A model generated the notes under the pieces. It searched no databases, was not told the DNA's origin, and saw only the letters and a program-made list of their open reading frames with translations. The translations under genes were made by a program, and so were the position numbers. Source: Paraburkholderia terricola (lineage in GTDB: Bacteria > Pseudomonadota > Gammaproteobacteria > Burkholderiales > Burkholderiaceae). From it: DNA of 64,000 nucleotides. Shown in pieces: positions 9,321-18,560 of this stretch. Every line of letters starts with the position of its first letter. Position 1 is the stretch's first letter. Where the stretch lies: NCBI RefSeq assembly GCF_900142195.1, contig NZ_FRAB01000005.1, positions 186,001 to 250,000 on the forward strand, in the 5' to 3' direction.

Positions 9321-9959
9321 TTATTGGGCGTAGATCTTCCACGTCTTCTTTTGGGTGGCGGCGTCGGCGGTTTCATGCACCGAGCAATCGAGGCGCACAT
9401 CCGTATCCGACAGCTTCAGGTCGAGCAGCGCGCAGTAATGCGGCGTCTTCTTCGGATTCTTGCTCGGCTCGAAGTGCGCGCAGCTCAGGCACATGCGGTG
9501 CGGCGGAATGGTGCCTTGCGCTTCCAGTTGATGAACGGTTTTCAGCAGCGTGCGATAGAACATGGTCTGCTCGTCGTCGCGCAGCGTGCCCACCGCCTTG
9601 GCCAAAAAGTCCGGCCATTGCGCGGCGCGCTTGGCGGCCGTGCGGCCACGCGCCGTCAGGCGAACCGCGAGTGCGCGGCCGTCGTCGAGCGCGCGGCGCT
9701 TTTCGACCAGACCCTTGCCTTCGAGCGTGCTCACCGCATCGCTGGTGGTCGCGGCGGTCAGCGCCGTTTCACGCGCGATCTCGCCCAGGCGCATCGGACC
9801 CTTGCGCTGCATCAACAAGACCAGGATCTCGCCCTGAGTCGGCGTGAGACCCGCGCCTTCGGCCCATTCCCAAGCCTGGCTTCGCATCGCCGTGCTCAAT
9901 CGCAATAGGCTGTGGGTCACCCGCCCGGTCGCCTGTTCTCCGTATACGCCTTCGCTCAT
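9321..9959 (-). CDS. MarR-family regulator with C-terminal four-cysteine module
   Basis: Residues 10-140 form a MarR winged helix (LTPTQGEILVLLMQRKGPMR, TAATTSDAVSTLEGKGLVEK, DDGRALAVRLTARG). The protein of 212 residues is longer than typical MarR proteins (about 140-160). Its extra C-terminal part carries Cys157 and Cys160 (MCLSCAHFEP), Cys176 (PHYCALL) and Cys192 (RLDC). This spacing suits a zinc or iron-sulfur site. It may sense metal, redox state or oxygen; that is inference. The upstream region leads into the origin-like element at 10155-10387. Confidence 0.88.
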   Translation of the reverse strand: MSEGVYGEQATGRVTHSLLRLSTAMRSQAWEWAEGAGLTPTQGEILVLLMQRKGPMRLGEIARETALTAATTSDAVSTLEGKGLVEKRRALDDGRALAVRLTARGRTAAKRAAQWPDFLAKAVGTLRDDEQTMFYRTLLKTVHQLEAQGTIPPHRMCLSCAHFEPSKNPKKTPHYCALLDLKLSDTDVRLDCSVHETADAATQKKTWKIYAQ

Positions 9960-10154
9960 AATCTTCGATTGGTTTATTTACAGCCCTCGTGCAGGATCGG
10001 CGCCCCTTCTGCCGACCGTGCCCGTAGCCTTTGTGGGGTAGCCTCGTCCCAGTCGCGGGCGAGACCGTTTCGACTATCTCAAAAATTTACCGCCTGACTG
10101 GCCAAGGCGGCGAAAACGACATTCTATGCGAGAGCGGCGAATCGTACAGCTAAC

Positions 10155-10387
10155 TTATCCAACGCGATCTGTGGATAACCGCGGGAAAACACGGGGACGA
10201 CCTGTGCACCGATTCTTGATAAGCCGGCTGACCGCGCCGCCCGACTCTGAGTTGTCCTCGCGTCGCGGCATCGGCCCACCTTCGATCAGCCCGGTTATGG
10301 TTTACGTAGTGTCTTGACTTTGAACGACATTGGTCAGTTGTCCACAGGCGGATGCGATGCTTGTTAACTATTACTACTTTTGTATAC
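10155..10387 (-). other. oriC: Predicted oriC unit A (DnaA boxes plus AT-rich element)
   Basis: The 533-bp gap between the MarR start and the ybdK stop has no ORF of note. It holds a perfect DnaA box TGTGGATAA at 10170-10178, a weaker TTATCCAAC at 10155-10163, and TTGTCCACA (8 of 9) at 10338-10346. Fourteen bases later comes an AT-rich element at 10361-10387 containing GTTAACTATTACTAC and GTATAC. Read on the minus strand, the order is GTATAC, GTAGTAATAG, GTTAACAA, 14 nt, box. It includes consecutive DnaA-trio-like triplets (AAG TAG TAA TAG). Unit B at 13511-13752 repeats this design in mirror image. Origin function is inferred. Confidence 0.6.
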
Positions 10388-10435
10388 GGGATTTCTAAAA
10401 ACCCTTAAGCGCGCCGAGCTGGAAAATAAATTACA

Positions 10436-10463
10436 GAAAAAAAACCCGCTCGAGGCGGGTTTC
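10436..10463 (-). terminator. Intrinsic terminator of ybdK
   Basis: Read on the minus strand, AAACCCGCCTCGAGCGGGTTT forms a stem with a run of eight T after it. It lies 30 bp beyond the ybdK stop and separates ybdK from origin unit A. Confidence 0.85.
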
Positions 10464-10492
10464 CTTACGAATTCCCCGCAACGCGGGTCGAG

Positions 10493-11608
10493 CTAAGCGC
10501 GCCATTGCAGACACTGCTGCCGAACGGCTTCATGCAAGGACTTTTCCCGATCGACGACGCCGCGCAACCACGTCGCATCGTTCACCTGATTGCGAGCGAT
10601 CGCGCCGATTTCGGCGAGCGCCTTGCCCGAACCCAATGCTTCGGCGTGCGGTGCGATCAGATCGAGCGTTTCGAGAATGTCTTCGGAGATCGTCTTGCGT
10701 TCACCGGTTTGCGGATTGATGCAGGTGCCGGCAAGCCCGAAACGGCATGCCTCGAAACGGTTGAACGTGTAGACGAGGTAATCGTCCTCGCGCGGCGTGA
10801 TCGGTTTGTCGAGCAACAGATGGCGCGCCAGCGTCTGGATGTAGCAGGCAATCGCCGCGGCGCGATCCACCGAGAACGGCGTGTCCATCACGCGGACTTC
10901 GATCGTGCCGAAGCCCGGCTTCGGCCGGATGTCCCAGTAGAAATCCTTCATGCTGTTGACGACACCCGTGTGCACCATCTTCGAGAAATATTCCTCGAAG
11001 CTGTCCCACGTCAGCACGAACGGCGCACGGCCCGACAGCGGAAACGCGAACACGGAGTTCAGGCGCGCCGAATGAAAACCGGTATCCACGCCCTGCACGA
11101 ACGGCGACGAGGCGGACAGCGCGATGAAATGCGGAATGAAGCGCGACATCGAATGCAGCAGGTAGAGCGCGCTATTCGGATCCGGGCAGCCAATGTGCAC
11201 ATGCTGGCCGAACACCGTGAATTGCTTGGCAAGATAGCCATACAACTCGGAAAGGTACTGGAAGCGCGGCGTGTCGACGATTTGCCGTTCGCTCCATTGC
11301 TGGAAAGCGTGCGTGCCGCCGCCGCACAACCCCACGTTCAGGCGGTCCGCCGCGGAAACCAGCGTGTCGCGAATCTTGCGCAAATCGGCGACGGCCTGTT
11401 CATGCGTCGTGCAAATGCCGGTCGACAACTCGATCATGCTTTCGGTGATTTCCGGCGTGATGTTGCCCGGAATCTTTTCGTCCTTGATGAGCCGCATCAG
11501 ATCGGAGCCGGCTCGGGTCAGATCGTAGTCGTGCGTATTGACGATTTGCATCTCGAGTTCGACGCCGAATGTGAACGGTTTCGAATCGATGAAGGGTTCG
11601 AGTGACAT
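10493..11608 (-). CDS. ybdK: YbdK-family carboxylate-amine ligase (glutamate-cysteine ligase type 2)
   Basis: The 371-residue protein starts [20 protein letters not shown], with the metal/ATP-binding glutamates in [10 protein letters not shown]. It continues with [33 protein letters not shown] and [12 protein letters not shown], all characteristic of the YbdK/GCS2 family. The family forms gamma-glutamyl amides using ATP; E. coli YbdK has weak gamma-glutamylcysteine activity. A canonical GshA is also encoded in this window at 34161-35777, so glutathione synthesis is unlikely to depend on this one. CAGGGGAC before ATG 11608 serves as ribosome site. It shares strand with the antiporter gene 125 bp upstream. 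Confidence 0.92.
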   Translation of the reverse strand: MSLEPFIDSKPFTFGVELEMQIVNTHDYDLTRAGSDLMRLIKDEKIPGNITPEITESMIELSTGICTTHEQAVADLRKIRDTLVSAADRLNVGLCGGGTHAFQQWSERQIVDTPRFQYLSELYGYLAKQFTVFGQHVHIGCPDPNSALYLLHSMSRFIPHFIALSASSPFVQGVDTGFHSARLNSVFAFPLSGRAPFVLTWDSFEEYFSKMVHTGVVNSMKDFYWDIRPKPGFGTIEVRVMDTPFSVDRAAAIACYIQTLARHLLLDKPITPREDDYLVYTFNRFEACRFGLAGTCINPQTGERKTISEDILETLDLIAPHAEALGSGKALAEIGAIARNQVNDATWLRGVVDREKSLHEAVRQQCLQWRA

Positions 11609-11733
11609 GGCGTCCCCTGGGTCGGATCGGCCCGGTATGTGTCAGATGCCCGGCCGATTTTGAATCGAATAAGTTGGATCAGGCGCGTCGGGCCCGAACA
11701 GCGCACCGCGCGCTGACGTGCCTTTAGATACGC

Positions 11734-12939
11734 CTACTCTTCGCGCCGTTCGGCCACGAGCGCGAGGCTGCGATACACGAGCCACGGCCCGAGAATCTGC
11801 AGCACGAAAATCGAACACATCACGATGGCCCGCAGCTGCGGATCGAAATTCGGATAAAGGTTGTAGGTGTCGTCGACTAGCAGATAAGCCAGCGCCGACA
11901 TCGGCGACAAGGACAAACCGAGCGCCATGCCCTGCTTCCAGTTCAAGCCGCTCGGCCTGGCGAACGCGAGGACGCCGACCAGTTTCGCGACGAGGCGCGC
12001 AACAATCAGACCCAGCGCCGCGACACCGCCGAGCGCGATGTGTTTCCATTCGAACGACGTGAGCGTCAGCACGAACAGAATCACGGTCAGGAGCCAGCCG
12101 GCCGTGCCGAAATGCTGCGGCCACAACTGCGGGCGCGCTTCGTGATTCTTGACGATGATGCCGGCGGCCAGCAGCGCGAGAATCGTCGACAGCTTGAACA
12201 GATGCGCGAGCGCGATCGCCAGCAGCACGAGACCGAACAGCGCGACGAACGAATGTTCGTCCTGCATGCTCAGCCGCCGATAAAAGAACGTGCAGGTGCG
12301 CGCGAGCAGATAGGCGAGCACGAGCGAGCCGACCAGCAGATACAGCGGCTGAAGAATCGTGGCGAAAACGTTGCCATAGACCTCCTGATGCAGCCAGCTC
12401 GACACGAGCTTTTCGATCACCACCGCATACATGCTGTTGAGCGCGGTGAGCGTCAACAGACGCTGGGTGACCTGGCCTTCCGCGCGCAATTCGGTCTTGA
12501 GCTGAATCACCATCGCGGGCGAAGTCGCCATGGCGATCGCCGCGAGCACGGTCGCCACCATGAGCGGCACGTTGAGGAACAGCAAGACCGGCAAAACCAG
12601 TGCAAAAGTAAGCGTGGCTTCGGCGACGCTCGACAGGATCAGCCAGGGATTGCGACGGATCCAGCGCAGATCGAGCCGGCTGCCGAGTTCGAACAGCAGC
12701 AAACCGAGCGCGACATCGAGCAATGGCCGCGCGGCGCTCGCGGAATCCGAGTCGATCACGCCCGAACCCGCCGCACCGGCTATCAAACCAATGACCGCAT
12801 ACCCGGAAATGCGCGGCAAACGCCACGCGCGATAGCAAAGTTCACCGCAGAGACCCGCGGCGAGCAAAGCCAGGCCAGCCCAAAAAATGGCGTCGGGTGC
12901 GAGAGGCCAGGCCGGAAAAAATGAAAACGCCGACTTCAT
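11734..12939 (-). CDS. CPA2-family cation:proton antiporter (Kef-like membrane domain)
   Basis: From ATG 12939, preceded by AAAGGAGAA, the protein has 401 residues with about 12 hydrophobic segments. It shows RISGYAVIGLIAGA, DVALGLLLFELGSRLDL and ATSPAMVIQLKTELRAEGQV, which are Na+/H+ exchanger or Kef signatures. The C-terminal TrkA-N nucleotide-binding domain of KefB/KefC is absent, so it is a membrane-domain-only member. It exchanges K+ or Na+ for H+ across the inner membrane. Proximity to ybdK is suggestive because Kef systems respond to glutathione adducts, but that link is inference. The frame extends about 320 bp upstream without conserved sequence. Confidence 0.88.
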   Translation of the reverse strand: MKSAFSFFPAWPLAPDAIFWAGLALLAAGLCGELCYRAWRLPRISGYAVIGLIAGAAGSGVIDSDSASAARPLLDVALGLLLFELGSRLDLRWIRRNPWLILSSVAEATLTFALVLPVLLFLNVPLMVATVLAAIAMATSPAMVIQLKTELRAEGQVTQRLLTLTALNSMYAVVIEKLVSSWLHQEVYGNVFATILQPLYLLVGSLVLAYLLARTCTFFYRRLSMQDEHSFVALFGLVLLAIALAHLFKLSTILALLAAGIIVKNHEARPQLWPQHFGTAGWLLTVILFVLTLTSFEWKHIALGGVAALGLIVARLVAKLVGVLAFARPSGLNWKQGMALGLSLSPMSALAYLLVDDTYNLYPNFDPQLRAIVMCSIFVLQILGPWLVYRSLALVAERREE

Positions 12940-13510
12940 CGTGATGGGTTCTCCTTTGCAGCAACGGCGGACGACACGAACCGGCGCAAACACCGGCGAG
13001 CGAGTGGCGCGCGAGGCGCTCACTATCGCGATCGCTTCGCGTGACCAGCGTTGCGAGTTTTCAACGATCGGATGATCGGAACGCGCCGCGGCCGCAGGGA
13101 GCTCGGCGCGTTCGGGGGTGCGGCCGCAGCAACCGGCACGGCACGGTGAAAGGAAGCCGTCGACTTGAATCAGATTCTGATTGACCGGCACCGTTCCGTG
13201 GTTGCGTGTGCCGTTCGAGGCGAGGCACGACGCGGAAAAGAACGGCGATTGTGCCATAGCTTTTTCTGCCTTGACCGAAAAGACACGAACGCGCCGTCAA
13301 AACGGTAAAAACGCACCTTATCTTCATGATGCCAGGAAAAAGCGACCGTTTTATGGCCGTGATTCGATCGCGATAGCGGATAACAAACCATCGTGGGACC
13401 TAGCTTCGGCGCATTCACACAGCAGGGGCCGTGCCGCGAAATTTTGAAGGCCTTGCCCAGCCGAATGCCTTCCGCTGCCCTAGGCCTTTCTGTTTACAGG
13501 TTTACTGTAT

Positions 13511-13752
13511 GTATACGTAGTAACAGTTAACAAGCTGCCTCGGTTTCTGTGGATAACCCATTTTTACCGAAGCAAATCAGCAGCTTGCCGACGGCATAAC
13601 CGGATGCACAGCATGTGCGGGAACAGCCGGGACTCAAGGGTAACTTTTGGCGATTTTCGACGGCGGCCAAGTTACCCCGTTTACGTCCACAACGGTTCCA
13701 CACGAGTTGCGCCGGTAAACCACCTGCTTATCCACATCCCGCGGTGGATAAG
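13511..13752 (+). other. oriC: Predicted oriC unit B (DnaA boxes plus AT-rich element)
   Basis: The 825-bp gap from the antiporter start to the mnmC stop has no credible gene. It holds GTATAC and GTAGTAACAGTTAACAA at 13511-13533. Exactly 14 bases later comes a perfect DnaA box TGTGGATAA at 13548-13556. About 170 bp on lies an inverted pair: perfect TTATCCACA at 13728-13736 and GGTGGATAA at 13743-13751, giving the palindrome CTTATCCAC-N8-GTGGATAAG just beyond the mnmC stop. The AT-rich stretch TGTTTACAGGTTTACTGTAT precedes the unit. It mirrors unit A. I infer it is part of the chromosomal origin; GC skew would decide. Confidence 0.65.
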
Positions 13753-13764
13753 TCCCGCGCGCGG

Positions 13765-15741
13765 TTAACCTACGACCCCTTGACGCAATGCCCGCAAAAG
13801 GAAGCGGGCGGGATCGATGTCCTCGGCCAGATCGCGTTCGAGCGGCCACGGCTCGCCTTCGATCTGCGAAGCGATCAGTTCCGCGCCGAGCGCGGCCCAC
13901 ACGAGCCCGCGCGACCCATAGGCGAACGCGCCGTACAAACCCTGGCTACGCGGCAGGTCGAGCGGCCATGCGCCACGCAGTTGGTGCGCGTCGAGCGCAG
14001 CCTGCGCTTCGTCGGCGAGATTGCCGATCATCGGCATGCGGTCGCTGGTGACGCAGCGGAACGCGACGCGTCCGGCGAACTCGGCCGACTGAGCGTTTCT
14101 GGCCTCGCCGGCGACGCCCGCGAAGGACGGCAGCATGAGCGCCACACGCTCGAGGTTTTCCAGATGACCGCCCGCGCGCAGCAGCGTATGCGGATCGTCG
14201 AGTTCGTAGGTGGCGCCGGTCAGCGTGACGCCGTTTGCGAGCGGTACCGCGTAGCCTTCCCCGATCACCGGCACCTGGAGTCGCGGCACGGCGCCGGCCG
14301 GCAACAAGGTCAACTGGCCGCGAATGCTGCGCGTCGGCGCATACCGCAAACCGGCGATGCGCGCGGCATCGTGGGCGCTCGCCACCACCACTACCGGCGC
14401 GCGGGCGACGGCTTGGCCCGCTGTGTCGAACACCGTCCATTGATCGCCGGAGCGCTCGATGCGCGCGACGTCGACGCCGAAGCGCCGGTCCAGCAAGCCG
14501 CCCGCCGCGGCGCATTGCGCGGCGCACAGCGACGCGGGGTCGATCCAGCCGCCGTGCGGAAAGAACCAGCCGCCGCGCGCGAGGGGCACGCCGGCGAGCC
14601 TGTGCGCTTCGCTCGAGCCGACCGGCGTCACGTACTCGGACGGATTACCGAACGCGGCGATCGCCTCGCTGATCGAGCGGGCTTCTTCGTCGTTCGTGGC
14701 GATTTGCAACAAGCCCCGGCCGCCGCGCAACGGCTGGTGACCCAACCGTTCGAGCGCGGCCCAGCGCCCAAGCGTGTACAGAAAGCCGGCACGCGTCACG
14801 CGCGAGGCGACGCTGTCGTCGCGCGAGATCATCGGATGGAAAACACCGGCCGGATTACCCGACGCATCTTGCGCGACCAATGCATGCCGTTCCAGCGAGG
14901 TAACGCGCCAGCCGCGCGCCGCGAGCCGTTCGATGACCGCGCAACCGGCGAGCCCCGCGCCGATCACGACCGCATGCCGTTCGTCGACTGCGAGCGGCGC
15001 GGGCGGCTCATGGCGGCGCACGCGCCAGCGCGGCGCGAAGTGGCCGGCCAGCATCGCTCGTTTCCAGCCGAAGCCGTCGATTTTTTGGTACACAAAGCCG
15101 CATTGCGTCAGCGCGCGCTTGACTTCGCCGGCGCTGCTGTAGGTGGCGAAAGTGGCGCCCTCGCCCGCCACGCGCGTGAGCGCCTTGAAGATCGCGGGGG
15201 TCCAGAGCTCGGGATTCCTGGCTGGCGCAAAGCCGTCGAGGTAAAACGCGTCGGCGCGCAGCCTCAAGGCTGGCAGCGTCTGTAGCGCGTCGCCGAACAC
15301 GAGCGTGAGGACGACCTGGCCGCCCTCGAATTCGAGCCGATGCGTGCCGGGCACGAGCATCGGCCATGCGCTCGCAAGCGTGTCGGCCAGCGCCGCGATC
15401 GACGGATCGGAAACGGTGGCCGCATACACGCTGCGCAAGTCGGCGAGCGTAAACGGATGCTTTTCGGTCGACACGAAGTGCAGCCGCTCGCAGCGCGACG
15501 GATCGGCGCGCCACGTGGCCCAGGTCGTCAGAAAGTTGATGCCCATGCCGAAGCCTGTCTCGAGCACGGTGAAAACGCGCCGGTCGCGCCACCGCTCAGG
15601 CAGCGAGTTGCCGCGCAGAAAAACGTGGTGAGCCTGTTCGAGACCGCCGACGGCGCTGTGATAGATATCGTCGTAAAGCGGGGAAAAAGGCGTGCCGTTG
15701 TCGCGAAACGCGAGGACGGCGGGGATCAGCGGATCGGTCAT
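13765..15741 (-). CDS. mnmC: Bifunctional tRNA 5-methylaminomethyl-2-thiouridine biosynthesis protein
   Basis: From ATG 15741 the protein has 658 residues, close to the 668 of E. coli MnmC. The N-terminal half is the SAM-dependent methyltransferase MnmC2, with VLETGFGMGINFLTTW and FYLDGFAPARNPELW. The C-terminal half is the FAD-dependent oxidase MnmC1, with the dinucleotide motif AVVIGAGLAGCAVIERLAARG and the C-terminal GLYGAFAYGSRGL. It completes mnm5s2U34 in tRNA, acting after MnmE/MnmG; mnmE is also in this window. The first ATG (15777) adds 12 unconserved residues. The 3' end abuts the inverted DnaA-box pair of origin unit B. Confidence 0.95.
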   Translation of the reverse strand: MTDPLIPAVLAFRDNGTPFSPLYDDIYHSAVGGLEQAHHVFLRGNSLPERWRDRRVFTVLETGFGMGINFLTTWATWRADPSRCERLHFVSTEKHPFTLADLRSVYAATVSDPSIAALADTLASAWPMLVPGTHRLEFEGGQVVLTLVFGDALQTLPALRLRADAFYLDGFAPARNPELWTPAIFKALTRVAGEGATFATYSSAGEVKRALTQCGFVYQKIDGFGWKRAMLAGHFAPRWRVRRHEPPAPLAVDERHAVVIGAGLAGCAVIERLAARGWRVTSLERHALVAQDASGNPAGVFHPMISRDDSVASRVTRAGFLYTLGRWAALERLGHQPLRGGRGLLQIATNDEEARSISEAIAAFGNPSEYVTPVGSSEAHRLAGVPLARGGWFFPHGGWIDPASLCAAQCAAAGGLLDRRFGVDVARIERSGDQWTVFDTAGQAVARAPVVVVASAHDAARIAGLRYAPTRSIRGQLTLLPAGAVPRLQVPVIGEGYAVPLANGVTLTGATYELDDPHTLLRAGGHLENLERVALMLPSFAGVAGEARNAQSAEFAGRVAFRCVTSDRMPMIGNLADEAQAALDAHQLRGAWPLDLPRSQGLYGAFAYGSRGLVWAALGAELIASQIEGEPWPLERDLAEDIDPARFLLRALRQGVVG

Positions 15742-16101
15742 GCGCGGCGAAAAATGACGCTCGAAAGAGCGGATCAAACGTTACCGCCAGCGCGGGCAGC
15801 TCGCCGGACGGCGAAAAAGACGCGCCGAACGTTGGCAAAAACCAACGTCAAGCCCCGTCCGTGCTGGGTTTCAGCCCTCGGTTGGCGCCCTCGAACAGCA
15901 AAAAGAGCGGTTTCCTTGCTGTCATGGCCCTGGAACCGCTGAAATCTTCGAAACCCTTATCCTGATTGGGTTTGCGCTGCGCTATCATAGCAAGCGCCGC
16001 GAAGGGAGCGGCAGCACGGCCGACGGACGGTTACCTGTCCGGCGCTATTGGTCCGGACGGGATCCGGAGCCGCAGCTGCTCGACGGCGCGGCCCGCGCAC
16101 G

Positions 16102-16107
16102 TATAAT
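16102..16107 (+). promoter_or_regulatory. Probable -10 box of the HU gene
   Basis: TATAAT, a perfect sigma70 -10 hexamer, lies 50 bp before the HU start codon in a GC-rich context. No good -35 is seen 17 bp upstream. The rest of the 415-bp gap 15742-16156 has no gene; AAAGGA at 16145-16150 is the ribosome site. Confidence 0.6.
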
Positions 16108-16156
16108 CGGCGCGTTCGCGCTGTTCGTATCAACCTAAACTCAGAAAGGAACCTTA

Positions 16157-16435
16157 ATGAACAAACAGGAACTGATCGACGCCGTCGCAGGACAGACGGG
16201 CGCCAGCAAGGCTCAAACCGGTGAGACGCTGGACACGTTGCTTGAAGTGATCAAGAAGTCCGTGTCGAAGGGCGACGCGGTCCAGTTGATCGGCTTCGGC
16301 AGCTTTGGTTCGGGCAAGCGCGCAGCACGTACGGGTCGTAATCCCAAGACCGGCGAGACCATCAAGATCCCGGCAGCCAAGACCGTCAAGTTCACGGCTG
16401 GCAAGGCGTTCAAGGACGCAGTCAACAAGCGCTAA
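16157..16435 (+). CDS. hupB: HU-family nucleoid DNA-binding protein
   Basis: The 92-residue protein begins [20 protein letters not shown]. It has the HU core [20 protein letters not shown], whose RNPKTGE part is the tip of the DNA-intercalating arm, and ends [14 protein letters not shown] bends and wraps DNA without strong sequence preference and assists initiation at oriC, a pleasing fit with the adjacent predicted origin. It is monocistronic, with a strong -10 upstream and an intrinsic terminator downstream. I use hupB for HU-beta likeness; the exact paralogue is uncertain. Confidence 0.95.
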   Translation: MNKQELIDAVAGQTGASKAQTGETLDTLLEVIKKSVSKGDAVQLIGFGSFGSGKRAARTGRNPKTGETIKIPAAKTVKFTAGKAFKDAVNKR

Positions 16436-16459
16436 GCAGATTACTGCCTGGCAGTTGAC

Positions 16460-16484
16460 ACCCGCCAACGGCGGGTTTTTTTTC
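16460..16484 (+). terminator. Intrinsic terminator of the HU gene
   Basis: ACCCGCC-AAC-GGCGGGT forms the stem and is followed by a run of T, 25 bp after the HU stop codon. Confidence 0.9.
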
Positions 16485-16562
16485 GTCCGCAAGCTTTGCG
16501 CGGAATGGATTGGCCGCGGCGCCTCGCACGGCTAATCAGCGGCGACGGCGCGTCAGCAGCGC

Positions 16563-17873
16563 CTAGTCATGACGATGCACGATTTCGCCGTGGCCATGCC
16601 CGTCGTGGTCGTGGTCGTGATGGTCGTGATCGTCTTCGTCGAAGTCCCACGCCGGGAACGGATCGGTGAACTGCTGCCAACCTTGCGGCCCCAGCGCATA
16701 TTCGTCGTCGGTCAGCAGGCAGGCGTCGAACTTCGCGGTCCACACGGCCGGATCGATGTCCACACCGATCATCACCAGTTCCTGGCGACGATCGCCGATC
16801 GTCAGATCGTCCGGGTCGCCGTACCAGTCCGCAGCGATTTCGGCGGCCAGTTCGTCGTCGCCGTCCGGCCATTCGCCGCGGTCCTGAGCCGCCCACCACA
16901 TGCCCGCCGGACCATGCCGGCAAGCGCCGCCCGCCTGCGACAGCGAACCGGCGATGTCGTTGCGCGTGGCGAGCCAGAAGAAGCCCTTGCTGCGCAACAC
17001 GCCCTTCCACTCCTGATGCAGCAGCGCCCACAGCCGCTCCGGGTGAAACGGCCGGCGTGCCCGGTAAATGAAATTGCCGATGCCGAATTCGTCGGCTTCA
17101 CCGTGGTGAGCATGGCCGTGCTCGTGGTCATGCTCATGGTCGAGCGACGCGAGCCAGCCCGGCGCGCTCGACGCTTCGTCGAAATCGAAACGGCCGGTGT
17201 TCAGCACCTCGGCAAGCGGCACTTCGCCGAACCGGCTCACCACTTGCACCGCGCGCGGGTTGATGCGGGCAAGAATGCGTTGCAGGCGGGTGAGTTCGTC
17301 GGCGCTGACCAGGTCGGCCTTGTTCACCACCAGCACGTCGCAGAATTCGATCTGCTCGACCAGCAACTCGACCAGCGTGCGATCGTCCTCGTCGGTCGCG
17401 GCGATGCCGCGCTCGGCGAGCGCGTCGGCCGAACCATAGTCGCGCAGGAAGTTGAACGCGTCGACCACCGTCACCATCGTATCGAGCCGGGCGACGTCGG
17501 AGAGCGACGCGCCGTCATCGTCGACGAACGTGAAGGTTTCGGCGATCGGCATCGGCTCGGCCACGCCGGTCGACTCGATCAGGATCGCGTCGAAGCGTTT
17601 TTCCGCCGCGAGACGCTTGATCTCGACCAGCAGATCGTCGCGCAGCGTGCAGCAGATGCAGCCGTTCGACAGTTCGACGAGTTGCTCCTCGACGTGCGAC
17701 AAGGCGGCGGCGTCGCGCACGAGGGTGGCGTCGATATTGACCGCGGCGAGGTCGTTGACGATCACGGCCACGCGCAAACCGGCCCGGTTCGCGAGGATGT
17801 GATTCAGGAGCGTGGTCTTGCCGGCGCCCAGAAAACCGGAGAGCACGGTGACGGGCAATAGCGGCTGGTTCAT
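16563..17873 (-). CDS. CobW/COG0523 GTPase with His-rich metal-binding segments
   Basis: From ATG 17873 the 436-residue protein has Walker [10 protein letters not shown] at 13-21, the metal-binding GCICC at 71-75, a G3E-type ESTGVAEP and the guanine motif NKAD. The C-terminal CobW_C domain contains [14 protein letters not shown]. An internal His-rich stretch lies at about 241-254 ([13 protein letters not shown]). The C-terminal 22 residues are mostly His and Asp. COG0523 proteins are GTP-driven metallochaperones, often for zinc and often Zur-controlled; I saw no convincing Zur box upstream. It is monocistronic. Zinc as cargo is the best inference from the His content. Confidence 0.92.
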   Translation of the reverse strand: MNQPLLPVTVLSGFLGAGKTTLLNHILANRAGLRVAVIVNDLAAVNIDATLVRDAAALSHVEEQLVELSNGCICCTLRDDLLVEIKRLAAEKRFDAILIESTGVAEPMPIAETFTFVDDDGASLSDVARLDTMVTVVDAFNFLRDYGSADALAERGIAATDEDDRTLVELLVEQIEFCDVLVVNKADLVSADELTRLQRILARINPRAVQVVSRFGEVPLAEVLNTGRFDFDEASSAPGWLASLDHEHDHEHGHAHHGEADEFGIGNFIYRARRPFHPERLWALLHQEWKGVLRSKGFFWLATRNDIAGSLSQAGGACRHGPAGMWWAAQDRGEWPDGDDELAAEIAADWYGDPDDLTIGDRRQELVMIGVDIDPAVWTAKFDACLLTDDEYALGPQGWQQFTDPFPAWDFDEDDHDHHDHDHDGHGHGEIVHRHD

Positions 17874-18113
17874 CGCGGTACGGAACAAACAAGAGGATTG
17901 GAAGGCGTGCCGGGCTTGAGGCCGCGTGACTGCAATGACAGACGGGCCTCGACGGCGGCACGAAGCCGCATTGTGCATCAAACGGGCAGCACCCGCGTGA
18001 CGGAGCGGATCGGAAAGTCGGCGCGGACCACGCTCGGGAGCCCGAGGCCGAGCACTTGCGCGAGGAAAAATCAATGAGCGCGGCGCGGGTCAGCGCGCCA
18101 GCGGAAACACCGC

Positions 18114-18560
18114 TCAGCGCGCAGCCGGCATCAGATTCCACTTGCGCAGGATCGCGGCGATCTGCTGCGCATACTTGTCGCGTAGCGCCGGCGTCTCGGA
18201 GTGGTATGCGCCGATTGCCTGCCAGGTGTTGCCGTATTTGTTCATCTGACGGCGCAGATGCCATGCCGCGATATAAACGTTCTTGCAAGGCTCCATCAGC
18301 GTGCCTTGCGAGATGCCGTACTGAGCCAGCGTGGGCAGGTGAATCGAATTGATCTGCATGACGCCGTAGTCGGTCGAACCGTTAGCGTTCTTATGCCGCG
18401 CGTCCGGCCGGTTGTGCGACTCCTGCCAGGCAATCGCACGAAGGATCAGCGGATTGACCTTCTGATATTTGGCCGCCTCGTCGAAGCAATCGGCGCGTGC
18501 CTGCCCTGCTGCGGCTAGCACGGCAAATCCTGCGGCGACGGTGACCAGGGTGCGTCTCAT
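18114..18560 (-). CDS. Secreted lytic transglycosylase (IagB/VirB1-like SLT domain)
   Basis: The 148-residue protein has a signal peptide ending near ARA-DC (residues 23-25). The SLT domain follows: LILRAIAWQESHNRPDARHK with the catalytic Glu at 47, then NGSTDYGVMQINSIHLP and AWHLRRQMNKYGNTWQAIGAYH. It cleaves peptidoglycan between MurNAc and GlcNAc. IagB/VirB1-type enzymes open the wall for secretion machines, and the type II secretion cluster starts about 0.5 kb away on the other strand. Partnership with that system is inference. Confidence 0.9.
   Translation of the reverse strand: MRRTLVTVAAGFAVLAAAGQARADCFDEAAKYQKVNPLILRAIAWQESHNRPDARHKNANGSTDYGVMQINSIHLPTLAQYGISQGTLMEPCKNVYIAAWHLRRQMNKYGNTWQAIGAYHSETPALRDKYAQQIAAILRKWNLMPAAR

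Noticed and set aside
11734..13257. Longer 507-residue version of the antiporter
   Set aside because: The first 106 residues are Arg/Ser-rich with no homology. ATG 12939 has an excellent AAAGGAGAA ribosome site and begins the first membrane segment.
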